Assembly: GCA_009780515.1 (NCBI GenBank)
Contig: WQZX01000023.1
Span: 1 to 43,082 of the forward strand
Direction: 5' to 3'
Origin: Nocardioidaceae bacterium
GTDB lineage: Bacteria; Actinomycetota; Actinomycetes; Propionibacteriales; Nocardioidaceae
Length of the DNA stretch: 43,082 bases
The position numbers and the translations under genes were made by a program. The notes beneath the pieces were generated by a model, which had not been told where the DNA came from, ran no database searches, and worked only from the letters and a program-made list of their open reading frames with translations. Positions within the stretch are counted from its first letter, which is position 1; each line of letters starts with the position of its first letter. Below, in pieces: positions 34,297-42,497 of this stretch.

Positions 34297-35678
34297 CGCT
34301 GCTCCTTCCGGAAGTTGCGGATCTGGAAGATCATCGCGGGGATCACCAGGATCACCAGGAGGATCCCGACCGCGCTGGCCGCGCCGTAGTGGCCGGTGCC
34401 GTAGAGGTCGAAGAGCTGGACGGCGAGCACGTTGGCGTAGCGTCCGTCGCCGCCGGCCGGCTGCTGGAGCACGAAGACGATGTCGAAGATCTTCAGGACG
34501 TTGATCACCATCGTCACGAAGACGACCAGCAGCACCGGCGCCAGCAGCGGCACCGTGACCCGGCGGAAGACCTGCCACTCGGTGGCCCCGTCGATCCGGG
34601 CCGCCTCCATCGTCTCGCGGGGAAGCGCCGCCATGCCGGCGGACAGCAGCACCATCGCGAAGCCCGCGTAGATCCACAGGTAGGCGATGATGATCGCCGG
34701 CGTGATCAGGTTGGGTCCCAACCAGGAGATGCCGGCGTACGCCGCCGAGAAGTCCGAGGACGGCAGCCGGACCTGGTAGCTGCCCGAGCCCAGGCCCGAG
34801 AAGTCGAAGCTGCCGTCGGCGGCGGTCGTGGTGGTCGCCACCACCTTGCCGGACGAGACCGCCTCGACGGTCAGCCCGGGCACGCCGTACTCACCGGGGT
34901 CGACCTTGCCCGTCGTGCCGCCGCCGCCCAGCTTGAAGTCGTTCCACACCACGCCGGTGACGCCGGAGCCCGACCCGGTCTTCGCGGCAGGCTTCGCACC
35001 GGCGGGCGGGTGTGTCAGGTCGAGACCGGTGACCGCGAGCATCGCCGGGTGGCCGGCCGTGTAGCCCGCCGTCGAGGTGAATCCCGAGGTCTTCGACCCG
35101 GTCATCGTCCTCGCCTGCGCGCTCGCCTGCAGGTTGGGGTACGACGTCCCCGAGGTGAACGTGTCGTGGATGCCGGTGAGCACGGCGTTGCCGAGGCCCT
35201 CGCTGGGCTGGTCGACGTAGATCAGCGACCAAGTGATGCCGGCCGCCAGGAACGAGATGGCCATCGGGGTGAAGACCACGATCTTGAACGCCGACGCCCA
35301 CCGCACCCGCTCGGTGAGCACTGCGAAGATCAGGCCGACGATCGTCACCAGCGCGGGGACGACCACGACCCAGATCACGTTGTTCTTGAAGGCCTCGAAC
35401 GAGTCCGAGGCCGCGAAGATCTGGCCGTAGTTGGACAGCCCCGTGAAGGACGTCGACCCGCCGAGGGTGGGGTCGCTGAACAGGCTGCGGACCAGCGAGT
35501 AGCCCAGCGGGTACACCACGATCACCGCCAGCCAGACCACCGCGGGGAAGAGGAACAGCAGAGCGATCCAGCCGGACTCACCCGGCGGCCGCTCCTTCCC
35601 CGGCCGCACGGCCGAGCCGGTCCCCGGCGGTCCGTCGACCGCCGGGGACGGCTGGGTGTCGCCGGTCGTCGTCACCAC
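34293..35678 (-). CDS. Carbohydrate ABC permease, MalF-like, with inserted beta domain
   Basis: Permease of 461 residues, far longer than the usual ~300. Membrane segments lie at about residues 37-60, 100-121, 130-155 and four more after 318, with the EAA loop ETMEAARIDGATEWQVFRRV at 356-374. Between residues 158 and 312 is an external insertion: a Gly/Ser/Thr-rich stretch, then about 240-306 a CnaB/SdrD-like domain (GVVWNDFKLGG..., PGEYGVPGLTVEAVSSGKVV, TAADGSFDFSGLGSGSYQVRLP). The reading frame is continuous through the insertion. E. coli MalF has a large P2 loop at a comparable place that touches the binding protein, so a similar role is inferred. Confidence 0.9.
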   Translation of the reverse strand: MVTTTGDTQPSPAVDGPPGTGSAVRPGKERPPGESGWIALLFLFPAVVWLAVIVVYPLGYSLVRSLFSDPTLGGSTSFTGLSNYGQIFAASDSFEAFKNNVIWVVVVPALVTIVGLIFAVLTERVRWASAFKIVVFTPMAISFLAAGITWSLIYVDQPSEGLGNAVLTGIHDTFTSGTSYPNLQASAQARTMTGSKTSGFTSTAGYTAGHPAMLAVTGLDLTHPPAGAKPAAKTGSGSGVTGVVWNDFKLGGGGTTGKVDPGEYGVPGLTVEAVSSGKVVATTTTAADGSFDFSGLGSGSYQVRLPSSDFSAAYAGISWLGPNLITPAIIIAYLWIYAGFAMVLLSAGMAALPRETMEAARIDGATEWQVFRRVTVPLLAPVLLVVFVTMVINVLKIFDIVFVLQQPAGGDGRYANVLAVQLFDLYGTGHYGAASAVGILLVILVIPAMIFQIRNFRKEQR

Positions 35679-35711
35679 GACCTCCCGTGTCCTCCCTCGC
35701 CCTCCGGCCTC

Positions 35712-37043
35712 CTACTTGTACGCCGCCGCCGCGTCCTTCTCGAGCTGCTGCTGGGTGGCCTTGACGTCGCCGGTCTTCAGGAACGTCTGCAGGTCGCCCC
35801 ACTCCCCCTTGTTCGGGGTGCCGCCGAACGCGGCCGGCGCCTGGTCGGACATGTCGAAGACGAACTTGTTGCCGACCTTGACCATGTCCTGCGCCAGCTG
35901 CGCCGAGGTGCTGTCGGTGTACGCCGAGGACTGCACGTTCTTGTTCACCGACAGGAAGCCGCTGCCCGGTGTCGAGACCAGGGTCGTGGCCGCCTTCGAA
36001 CCGGCCAGGTAGGCCAGGAACTGCGTGGCCGCCTTGTTCTTGGTGAACGCGCAGCCGAAGTCGCCGGCCGCCTCGACCACGGGCTTGGAGCCGTTCACCG
36101 AGGGGAACGGGAAGACCTTCGCGTCGGTGCCGACCTTGGCGGGGTCCTTGTCGCCGGTGATCGTGGTCGCCACGAAGCTGGCCTCGTAGACGATGGCCGA
36201 GGTGGGGCTCTGCTTGAACACGTTGTCGACCGACGCCGTGAACGGGACGCCGACCGCCTTCGACGGCGAGCCGACCAGCTGGGAGTTGCCCCAGATCTGC
36301 TTCAGCGCGTTCAGCGCGGTGGCCACCGAAGGGTCGGTCCACGGGATCTTGTGCTCGGTCAGCGCCTGGTACTTCGCGATGCCGGCGGTGCGGAGGTAGA
36401 CGTTCTCGAACCAGTCGGTCAGCGTCCAGCCGTCGCCGCCGCCGACCGAGATCGGCACGGAGACGCCCGAGGCCGAGATCGTCTTGGCGTCCTTGATCAG
36501 GTCGGGCCAGGTGGCCGGCGGCGTGCTGATGCCCGCGTTGCTGAAGGCGGTGTTGTTGTACCAGACCGTCGACTTGTTCGAGGCGTCCACCGGGACGCAG
36601 TACATCTTCCCGTTGTAGGAGCCGAGGTCACCCCACTTGGAGGCGAACTGGCTCTTGACGACCTGCTGGGTCGCCGAGCTCACCGGGTAGATCTTGTTCT
36701 TCGAGGCGTACTGCGCGATCGCGCCCGGCAGGGAGAGGATCGCGATGTCGGGCGGCGCGCCGCCGTTCACCTTCGTGCCGAGGACGCCTGCCTCGTCGCC
36801 GCCCGCGGCCGGGGTGTAGGTGCCCGACGCGCCGGTCGAGCTGTCGAAGTTCTTGATGACGGCGTTGAAGGCGTCCTGCTCGCCACCGGTCCACTGGCCG
36901 AGGATCGTGAAGCTCTGGCCCTTCAGGGCGCTGCCGCTCCCGGAGCCCGAACCCGACCCCGACGAGCCGCCGCAGCCGGCGAGGGCGACGACGGATGCGG
37001 TCGCGAGTGCGGCCAACCCCAGGTACTTGCGCTGTACTCCCAC
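35712..37043 (-). CDS. Sugar ABC transporter substrate-binding lipoprotein
   Basis: Family-1 extracellular solute-binding protein of 443 residues. The signal peptide ends in the lipobox VALAGCGG (Cys near residue 23), followed by a flexible Gly/Ser linker. The body shows GGAPPDIAILSLPGAIAQYASKNKIYPV near residue 100, MYCVPVDASNKSTVWYNN near 150, and the C-terminal GEWGDLQTFLKTGDVKATQQQLEKDAAAAY. I chose the GTG at 37043 because AAGGAGGAAATC precedes it perfectly and it gives a proper signal peptide. The gene follows the ATPase by 11 bp. Type of sugar is unknown; alpha-glucosides are common for this layout. Confidence 0.93.
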   Translation of the reverse strand: MGVQRKYLGLAALATASVVALAGCGGSSGSGSGSGSGSALKGQSFTILGQWTGGEQDAFNAVIKNFDSSTGASGTYTPAAGGDEAGVLGTKVNGGAPPDIAILSLPGAIAQYASKNKIYPVSSATQQVVKSQFASKWGDLGSYNGKMYCVPVDASNKSTVWYNNTAFSNAGISTPPATWPDLIKDAKTISASGVSVPISVGGGDGWTLTDWFENVYLRTAGIAKYQALTEHKIPWTDPSVATALNALKQIWGNSQLVGSPSKAVGVPFTASVDNVFKQSPTSAIVYEASFVATTITGDKDPAKVGTDAKVFPFPSVNGSKPVVEAAGDFGCAFTKNKAATQFLAYLAGSKAATTLVSTPGSGFLSVNKNVQSSAYTDSTSAQLAQDMVKVGNKFVFDMSDQAPAAFGGTPNKGEWGDLQTFLKTGDVKATQQQLEKDAAAAYK

Positions 37044-37054
37044 GATTTCCTCCT

Positions 37055-38275
37055 TCAGGAACCTTCTGATGTGGTGGTGCTGGACGTCCCGTCCCAGATG
37101 GAGCTGCCGGTCTCGGGATCGAAGAAGTGCAGTCGCTCGGTGTCGAGGGCCATGGTCACCTCGTCGCCGATACGGACCTTGCTGCGCGGGTTGAACCGCG
37201 CGACGACCAGGGTGCGGCCGGCCAGCGGGCCGCCGGCCTCGGTCTCCTTGCCGAGCTCGCGGATGTCCTCGGAGTCGCGCACCGGCGGGGCGTCGGTGGC
37301 GACGTGGACCATCACGTCGGACCCGAGCGGCTCCAGGAGCTCGACGGTGCCGGTCATCGTGGCGCCGCCTCCGGCCGCGGCGAGGTCCGCGTCGTCGATG
37401 TCCTCGGGTCGCAGGCCGATCACGAGCTCCTCGTCGACGTACGCCGCGAGGCCGGGGCGCGCCTGCGCCGTCGCGTCGGGCAGGGCCAGCGTCGCCGAGC
37501 CGAGCTGTACGGCGTACCCGCCGTCGGATCGACGCAGCGTGCCGGTCGCGAAGTTCATGGCCGGCGAGCCGATGAAGCCCGCCACGAACAGGTTGTCGGG
37601 CTTGTCGTAGAGGACCTGCGGCGGCGCGATCTGCTGCAGCACGCCCAGCTTCATCACCGCGACCCGGTGACCCAGGGTCATCGCCTCGGTCTGGTCGTGG
37701 GTGACGTAGATGGTGGTGACGCCGAGATCGCGCTGCAGCGCCCCGATCTCGGCACGCATCTGCACCCGCAGCTTGGCGTCGAGGTTGCTCAGCGGCTCGT
37801 CCATCAAGAACGCCTGCGGCTCGCGGACGATCGCGCGGCCCATCGCGACCCGCTGCCGCTGGCCGCCGGACAGGTTGCGCGGCTTGCGGTCGAGGTAGTC
37901 GGCGAGCCCGAGCAGCCGGGCGGCGTCCTCGACGCGCTTGTTCCGCTCGGCCTTGGGGACCTTGCGCAGCTCCAGCCCGAAGCCGATGTTGTCGCGCACG
38001 GTGAGGTGCGGGTAGAGCGCGTAGGACTGGAAGACCATCGCGAGGTCCCGGTCGCGCGGCGGAACGTTGTTGACCACCCGATCGCCGATCGCGACCTCGC
38101 CCTCGCTGATCGTCTCCAGGCCGGCGATCATGCGCAGGGCCGTGGTCTTGCCGCATCCCGAGGGCCCGACGAAGACGAGGAACTCGCCGTCCTCGACACT
38201 CATGCTCAGATCGGTCACTGCGCGGGTGCCGTCGGCATAGACCTTGCCGACCCGGCGTAGCTCGATCTTCGCCAT
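37055..38275 (-). CDS. Sugar ABC transporter ATPase, UgpC/MsmK-like
   Basis: ATP-hydrolysing subunit of 406 residues. Walker A is GPSGCGKTT near residue 38, the Q-loop VFQSYALYPHLTV near 80, the signature LSGGQRQRVAMGRAI near 135, Walker B FLMDEPLSNLD near 157 and the H-loop VTHDQTEA near 190. The C-terminal part has the MalK-type regulatory fold (VIGLRPEDI, ELLEPLGSDVMVHV). It is the first gene of its operon, which is unusual for sugar importers in actinomycetes, where the ATPase is often a shared gene elsewhere. GGAGG lies before the ATG, and a CRP-like palindrome lies 42-57 bp upstream. Confidence 0.95.
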   Translation of the reverse strand: MAKIELRRVGKVYADGTRAVTDLSMSVEDGEFLVFVGPSGCGKTTALRMIAGLETISEGEVAIGDRVVNNVPPRDRDLAMVFQSYALYPHLTVRDNIGFGLELRKVPKAERNKRVEDAARLLGLADYLDRKPRNLSGGQRQRVAMGRAIVREPQAFLMDEPLSNLDAKLRVQMRAEIGALQRDLGVTTIYVTHDQTEAMTLGHRVAVMKLGVLQQIAPPQVLYDKPDNLFVAGFIGSPAMNFATGTLRRSDGGYAVQLGSATLALPDATAQARPGLAAYVDEELVIGLRPEDIDDADLAAAGGGATMTGTVELLEPLGSDVMVHVATDAPPVRDSEDIRELGKETEAGGPLAGRTLVVARFNPRSKVRIGDEVTMALDTERLHFFDPETGSSIWDGTSSTTTSEGS

Positions 38276-38316
38276 CTGACCGCCTCCGTTAGGGCTCGCG
38301 CGCGTTGCCTCCCCCC

Positions 38317-38332
38317 GGTGACGCCGGTCACA
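38317..38332. promoter_or_regulatory. CRP/GlxR-like site before the sugar operon
   Basis: On the minus strand TGTGA-CCGGCG-TCACC, one mismatch from the TGTGA-N6-TCACA consensus of CRP/GlxR-type regulators. Its near edge is 42 bp upstream of the ATPase start codon, where it could control the transporter operon. The rest of the 38276-38411 gap shows two nearly identical CGCCAGCAGCGCG stretches and nothing else recognisable. Confidence 0.45.
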
Positions 38333-38411
38333 CTGCCATGGCTCGGACGGCGTCGCCAGCAGCGCGCGCCGCCAGCAGCGCGGTCGATGCGGAACTGTTA
38401 CCCGGCCGCGC

Positions 38412-38849
38412 TCAGCCCGCGAGGCGGGCGGCCAGGTTCGCGAGCAGGCCGTCGTGGATGCGGCGCAGCCCCTTGGGGGCGAAGGTCCGCTCGAAGAAGC
38501 CACCGACGCCGCCCGCGCCGTCCCAGGTGGTGGTGACGACGACCTGGCTCCCCGAGACCGCGGGCGAGACCGCGAAGACGGTGACCATCGAGGAGTTGCG
38601 GTCCTTCTCGGTGACGGTCGAGGCGTCGGCGACCACGTCCGCGACCACGTGGCGGATCCGCTTCTCGGTGGTGTGCAGGCGCCAGGTGGCGACCGTGCCG
38701 GTGCCGACGCCGCCCTCGGTGACGGCGTAGTCGGTGTAGGCGTCGGTGAGGATCGCCGGCCGGACGGTCGCGTAGTCGGCCAGTGCGGCGAGGACCTCCT
38801 CCGGCGACGCGGCGATCGTGATCTCGGCGGTTGCGGTGACCTGGGCCAT
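38412..38849 (-). CDS. SRPBCC (START-like) family protein
   Basis: Small 145-residue protein with the helix-grip fold used to bind lipids or other hydrophobic ligands. The N-terminus (VTATAEITIAASPEEVLAALADYATVRPAIL) and the C-terminal helix (FFERTFAPKGLRRIHDGLLANLAARLAG) are typical of the polyketide cyclase/dehydrase and lipid transport group common in actinobacteria. GAGGAG precedes the ATG, and TAGCGT on the minus strand at about 38895-38900 may be its -10 box. It is divergent from the Nei-type glycosylase. The ligand is unknown. Confidence 0.85.
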   Translation of the reverse strand: MAQVTATAEITIAASPEEVLAALADYATVRPAILTDAYTDYAVTEGGVGTGTVATWRLHTTEKRIRHVVADVVADASTVTEKDRNSSMVTVFAVSPAVSGSQVVVTTTWDGAGGVGGFFERTFAPKGLRRIHDGLLANLAARLAG

Positions 38850-38937
38850 CGGGCTCTCCTCGGGACGGGCGGTAGGGGTTCGGTGCGCCCACCGACGCTA
38901 CCGGCGCGCTGTCCGCACCTCGCGGCAGACTGGCGGC

Positions 38938-39711
38938 GTGCCCGAGGGAGACACCGTCCACCACACCGCCGCGCGGCTCGACGCGGCGCTGCGCGGCCGA
39001 GTCCTGACGGCCTGCGACATCCGGGTGCCGGCGTACGCCACCGTCGACCTGACCGGCGAGACGGTCGAGGAGGTGGTCAGTCGCGGAAAGCATCTCCTGG
39101 TGCGGGTCGGGCCGTCCTCGATCCACACCCACCTCAAGATGGAGGGTCGCTGGGACGTCTACGGGTCCGGCGAGCGGTGGCGGGCCCCGGGCTGGCAGGC
39201 GCGGATCGTGCTCGCCACGGCCGAGCGCGTCGCGGTCGGCTTCCGGCTCGGCCTGGTCGAGGTCGTGCGCCGCGACGCCGAGCAGCGGGTCCTCGGCCAC
39301 CTCGGACCCGACCTGCTCGGCCCCGACTGGGATCCCGAGGTCGCGGTCGCCAACCTCGGCCGCGACCCGCGGCGCCCGATCGGCGCGGCCCTGCTCGACC
39401 AGCGCAACCTGGCCGGCATCGGCAACGTCTACCGCAGCGAGATCTGCTTCCTGCTCGGCGTCCTGCCGACCACGCCCGTGGCCGAGGTGCCCGACCTCCG
39501 GGCGGCGGTCGACCTGGCCCACCGGCTGCTGGAGGAGAACAAGGTCCGCTTCCGTCGTACGACGACGGGCCGGCGAGACCGCGAGGCGCTCTGGGTCTAC
39601 GGCCGGCGGGGCCCGTGCCTGCGCTGCGGCACCCCGGTCCGCCGCGGTCAGGAGCCGGGCGACGTCGGCCGGGAGCGGGTCGTCCACTGGTGCCCGACCT
39701 GCCAGCGCTGA
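38938..39711 (+). CDS. Fpg/Nei-family DNA glycosylase/AP lyase
   Basis: Base-excision repair enzyme of 257 residues for oxidised bases. After removal of the initiator residue the chain begins PEGDTVH, with the catalytic Pro and Glu; K51 in VVSRGKHLL is the conserved beta-elimination lysine. The helix-two-turn-helix is LLDQRNLAGIGNVYRSEICF near residue 155, and the zinc finger is CLRCGTPV...HWCPTCQR at the C-terminus. PEGDTVHHTA fits the endonuclease VIII (Nei) branch of actinobacteria rather than Fpg (PELPEVE). I chose the GTG at 38938 because Pro must be residue 2. CAGACT six bases upstream may be a leaderless-type -10. Confidence 0.93.
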   Translation: MPEGDTVHHTAARLDAALRGRVLTACDIRVPAYATVDLTGETVEEVVSRGKHLLVRVGPSSIHTHLKMEGRWDVYGSGERWRAPGWQARIVLATAERVAVGFRLGLVEVVRRDAEQRVLGHLGPDLLGPDWDPEVAVANLGRDPRRPIGAALLDQRNLAGIGNVYRSEICFLLGVLPTTPVAEVPDLRAAVDLAHRLLEENKVRFRRTTTGRRDREALWVYGRRGPCLRCGTPVRRGQEPGDVGRERVVHWCPTCQR

Positions 39712-39738
39712 GACGGCGACCGACCGGCGAGGAACAGC

Positions 39739-39772
39739 GAAGCGGCTCCCTCCAGCCGGAGGGAGCCGCTTC
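39739..39772. terminator. Strong bidirectional terminator hairpin
   Basis: Perfect 14 bp stem, GAAGCGGCTCCCTC (39739-39752) with its complement (39759-39772) and a 6 nt loop. It lies after the glycosylase gene on the plus strand and just after tRNA-Glu on the minus strand, so it can serve both. Confidence 0.85.
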
Positions 39773-39781
39773 GTGGTGTTG

Positions 39782-39854
39782 TACCCCCGACCGGATTCGA
39801 ACCGGCGCTACCTGCGTGAGAGGCAGGCGTGCTAGGCCGCTACACAACGGGGGC
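39782..39854 (-). tRNA. tRNA-Glu (CTC)
   Basis: On the minus strand, 73 nt: acceptor GCCCCCG pairing with CGGGGGT (G1-U72), a D arm with AGCGGCCTAG, anticodon stem CCTGC/GCAGG with loop CTCTCAC (anticodon CTC), and the T arm GCCGGTTCGAATCCGGT. CCA is not encoded. It is downstream of tRNA-Gln with the gltX gene nearby. Confidence 0.95.
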
Positions 39855-39957
39855 ATCGGCTGTCGGAATCATCTTCCGAACAACCTGCAGAACTCTAGCG
39901 ATCCCCGTCCTGACCAGCCAAATCGCGGCTGATCGGGGCAGTTCAGGCAAGAACTCG

Positions 39958-40029
39958 CTGGTCTACTAGGACTCGAACCTAGACTAACTGGACCAGAACC
40001 AGTCGTGCTGCCAATTACACCATAGACCA
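39958..40029 (-). tRNA. tRNA-Gln (CTG)
   Basis: On the minus strand, 72 nt: acceptor TGGTCTA pairing with TAGACCA, anticodon stem ACTGG/CCAGT with loop TTCTGGT (anticodon CTG), and T arm CTAGGTTCGAGTCCTAG. CCA is not encoded. Between the CPBP gene and this tRNA are 46 bp, and between the two tRNAs 103 bp with nothing else recognisable. Confidence 0.95.
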
Positions 40030-40075
40030 AGGTGGCGGAGCGTCCGGCCGGGGCCGGGCGAACCGAGAGGAAACC

Positions 40076-41020
40076 TTACCTGGCCGGTTCCCGGGCCTCC
40101 AAAACGCCCTCCGCGCTGCGTCTGTCGACCCGCATCCGGCGGCTCAGCCACCAGCACAGCGCGAGGTAGACCAGGGACTGCGTCAGGGTCACCGGGATGG
40201 CCCACCAGGACGACTCGGTGACGTGGAGCGTGCTGGTCATGTCGCCGTACGCGAGCGCGATGCCGAAGGTCAGCAGGTTGTTCATCACGTGCATCGCGAT
40301 CCCGGCCTCGAGGCCACCGGTCAGTTGCACGAGGACGCCGGCGACGAGGCCGAACGCGAACCGGTCGAAGAACACCGGGACGTCCTGGCCGATGCCGTGG
40401 GCGAGACCGAACAGGAAGGCCGGTACGACGACCGCGACCACCGAGCGCGCGCGGGGGCTCCACCCGTGGAACAGGTTGCCCACCGACTGCGTGAGGTAGC
40501 CGCGGAACACGAACTCCTCCCCCGCGGCCTGCAGCGGCGTGAGCAGGAGGACCACCAGCAGGAAGTCGCGCATCTGCGAGGTCCACGGGTTGAGGTGGCC
40601 GGACAGGTCCACCGACGAGCTGCCCTGCGACGGCAGCACCGACGACACCCACGCCGTCACCACCAGCGTCACCAGCGCGAGACCGAGGCAGCCCGCGAAC
40701 CAGCCCCAGCGGAAGCGCCCGAGGACCGAGAACAGCCAGCGCGGCGGGAGCTTGTTGATCAGCCAGGCGACCAGGCACGCGGACGGGATCGCGAGCGCCC
40801 ACCACACGTTGATCGCCGACAGGTAGCTCGGCGTGACCGGCTCGCCGTCGACGTTGTGCGGCGTGATGACCGCGACCACGAGGATCGCGAGGACGTACCA
40901 GACGCCGATGAAGAGGATCAGCGCTCCGACGAGCGGCCGCCACGCGTCGCGCGCGCCGAGTCGCTGCAGCTGGTGGTAGGCGAGTCCGGCGCTCGCCGGA
41001 CGCGGCTCAGCCGAGGGCAC
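40076..41020 (-). CDS. CPBP family intramembrane metalloprotease
   Basis: Membrane protein of about 314 residues with seven to eight hydrophobic segments. The CPBP (Abi/Rce1-like) motifs are all present: EEFVFRGYL (EExxxR), FLFGLAHGIGQ (second His) and AIAMHVMNN (third motif). Such proteases cleave within the membrane; some act on prenylated peptides or in self-immunity, but the substrate is unknown here. I chose the GTG at 41020, which overlaps the gltX stop by 14 nt, because upstream codons are in-frame shadow of gltX. No good ribosome site is seen, so coupling to gltX is likely and the exact start is uncertain. Confidence 0.85.
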   Translation of the reverse strand: MPSAEPRPASAGLAYHQLQRLGARDAWRPLVGALILFIGVWYVLAILVVAVITPHNVDGEPVTPSYLSAINVWWALAIPSACLVAWLINKLPPRWLFSVLGRFRWGWFAGCLGLALVTLVVTAWVSSVLPSQGSSSVDLSGHLNPWTSQMRDFLLVVLLLTPLQAAGEEFVFRGYLTQSVGNLFHGWSPRARSVVAVVVPAFLFGLAHGIGQDVPVFFDRFAFGLVAGVLVQLTGGLEAGIAMHVMNNLLTFGIALAYGDMTSTLHVTESSWWAIPVTLTQSLVYLALCWWLSRRMRVDRRSAEGVLEAREPAR

Positions 41021-42497
41021 TCTGCAACCGGCCCAGCGACCGGCCGCGGCCCAGCAGCTCCAGCGACTCGAACAGCGGCGGCGAGACGCGCCGGCCGGTG
41101 ACGGCGACCCGGACCGGGCCGAACGCCACACGCGGCTTGAGGCCCATGTCCTCGACCAGCGTCTCGGTCAGCACGTCGCTGATCCGCGCCGCCGACCACG
41201 GCTCGACCCTCGCCAGCGCGTCGTACGACGCCTGCACGACCGCCTGCCCGTCGTCGGTGTCGACCAGCTTGGCGCGATCGGTCTCGTCGACCTCGAAGTC
41301 GGCCTCGTCGATGAAGAGGAAGCGCAGCATGTCGCTCACCTCGGTGAGCTTGTTGACCCGCTCGGCCACGAACGGCATCGCGAGCTCGAGCAGCTGCTGG
41401 TCGGCGGGGCTGACCGGGTCGGTCAGGACGCCGTCGCGCTTGAGGAACGGCAGCGCGCGGTCGGTGACCTCCTCGACCGACAGCTGGTGCATGTGGGCGG
41501 CGTTGATCGCCTGGCACTTCTTGGTGTCGAAGCGCGCCGGGTTGGGGTTGACGTCCTTGATGTCGAACGCCTCGACCATCTCCTCGAGCGAGAAGACGTC
41601 GCGGTCGGCCGCGATCGCCCAGCCGAGGAGGGCCAGGTAGTTCAGCAGGCCCTCGGGCAGGAAGCCCTCGTCGCGGTAGTTCCACAGGTGCGACTGCGGG
41701 TCGCGCTTGGAGAGCTTCTTGTTGCCCTCCCCCATGATCAGCGGCAGGTGGCCGAACTCGGGCACGCCCTCGGAGATGCCGAGGTCGACCAGCGCCCGGT
41801 GGAGCGGGATCTGGCGCGGGGTCGAGGACAGCAGGTCCTCGCCGCGCAGCACGTGGGTGATCCGCATGAGCGCGTCGTCGACCGGGTTGACCAGCGTGTA
41901 GAGCGGGTCGCCGTTGGCGCGGCACAGCGCGAAGTCCGGCACGAACTCGGTCTCGAAGCTCACCTCGCCGCGCACCAGGTCGTCCCAGGTGACCGCGCCG
42001 TCGGGCATCCGGAAGCGGACGATCGGGGTGCGCCCCTCGGCCACGAACGCGGCCCGCTGCTCCTCGGAGAGGTCGCGGCAGAAGCCGTCGTACCCCTGCA
42101 CCTTGGAGCCCGCGGCCTTGCGACGCGCGGCCGCCTCCTCGGTGGTGCAGTAGCAGTCGTAGGTGTAGCTGCTCGCGGCGAGCTTCGCGAGGACGTCGAG
42201 GTAGAGGTCGCTGCGCTCGGACTGGCGGTAGGGACCGTAGTCGCCGCCCACGAGCGGGCCCTCGTCCCAGTCGAGGCCGAGCCACTGCAGGGTCCCGACC
42301 ATCGCCTCGTAGGACTCCTCGGTGCTGCGCTCCTTGTCGGTGTCCTCGATCCGGAACACGAAGGTGCCGCCGTGGTGGCGGGCGAAGGCCCAGTTGTAGA
42401 GCGCGGCGCGCGCGAAGCCGACGTGCGGGGAGCCCGTCGGGGACGGGCAGAACCGGACACGCACCTTCTCGGTGGTCGAGCCTGTCGAGACCGTCAT
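41007..42497 (-). CDS. gltX: Glutamyl-tRNA synthetase
   Basis: Class I synthetase of 496 residues that charges tRNA-Glu (and probably tRNA-Gln for the transamidation route). The HIGH-type motif is CPSPTGSPHVGFARAAL near residue 18, and the KMSKS-type motif is KKLSKRDPQ near 260. Length is normal. The first residues, TVSTGSTTEK, are a copy of the 22 bp repeat also found in fas; the conserved fold begins right after them at VRVRFCPSPTG. The ATG at 42497 overlaps the FAH gene stop as ATGA. tRNA-Glu and tRNA-Gln lie about 1 kb downstream on the same strand. Confidence 0.96.
   Translation of the reverse strand: MTVSTGSTTEKVRVRFCPSPTGSPHVGFARAALYNWAFARHHGGTFVFRIEDTDKERSTEESYEAMVGTLQWLGLDWDEGPLVGGDYGPYRQSERSDLYLDVLAKLAASSYTYDCYCTTEEAAARRKAAGSKVQGYDGFCRDLSEEQRAAFVAEGRTPIVRFRMPDGAVTWDDLVRGEVSFETEFVPDFALCRANGDPLYTLVNPVDDALMRITHVLRGEDLLSSTPRQIPLHRALVDLGISEGVPEFGHLPLIMGEGNKKLSKRDPQSHLWNYRDEGFLPEGLLNYLALLGWAIAADRDVFSLEEMVEAFDIKDVNPNPARFDTKKCQAINAAHMHQLSVEEVTDRALPFLKRDGVLTDPVSPADQQLLELAMPFVAERVNKLTEVSDMLRFLFIDEADFEVDETDRAKLVDTDDGQAVVQASYDALARVEPWSAARISDVLTETLVEDMGLKPRVAFGPVRVAVTGRRVSPPLFESLELLGRGRSLGRLQSALG
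42471..42492. repeat. 22 bp VSTGSTT repeat, copy 3 (gltX N-terminus)
   Basis: Encodes VSTGSTT directly after Met-Thr of gltX (residues 3-9), ahead of the conserved fold. Same sequence family as the two copies in fas at 21152-21173 and 22853-22874. Confidence 0.65.

Noticed and set aside
34293..35678. A frameshift or fusion of two genes in the long permease
   Set aside because: The frame is continuous, membrane segments on both sides complete one MalF-type permease, and the EAA loop is in place.
38345..38385. Two close CGCCAGCAGCGCG direct repeats as a regulatory iteron or origin
   Set aside because: Only two short GC-rich copies; expected by chance at this composition.
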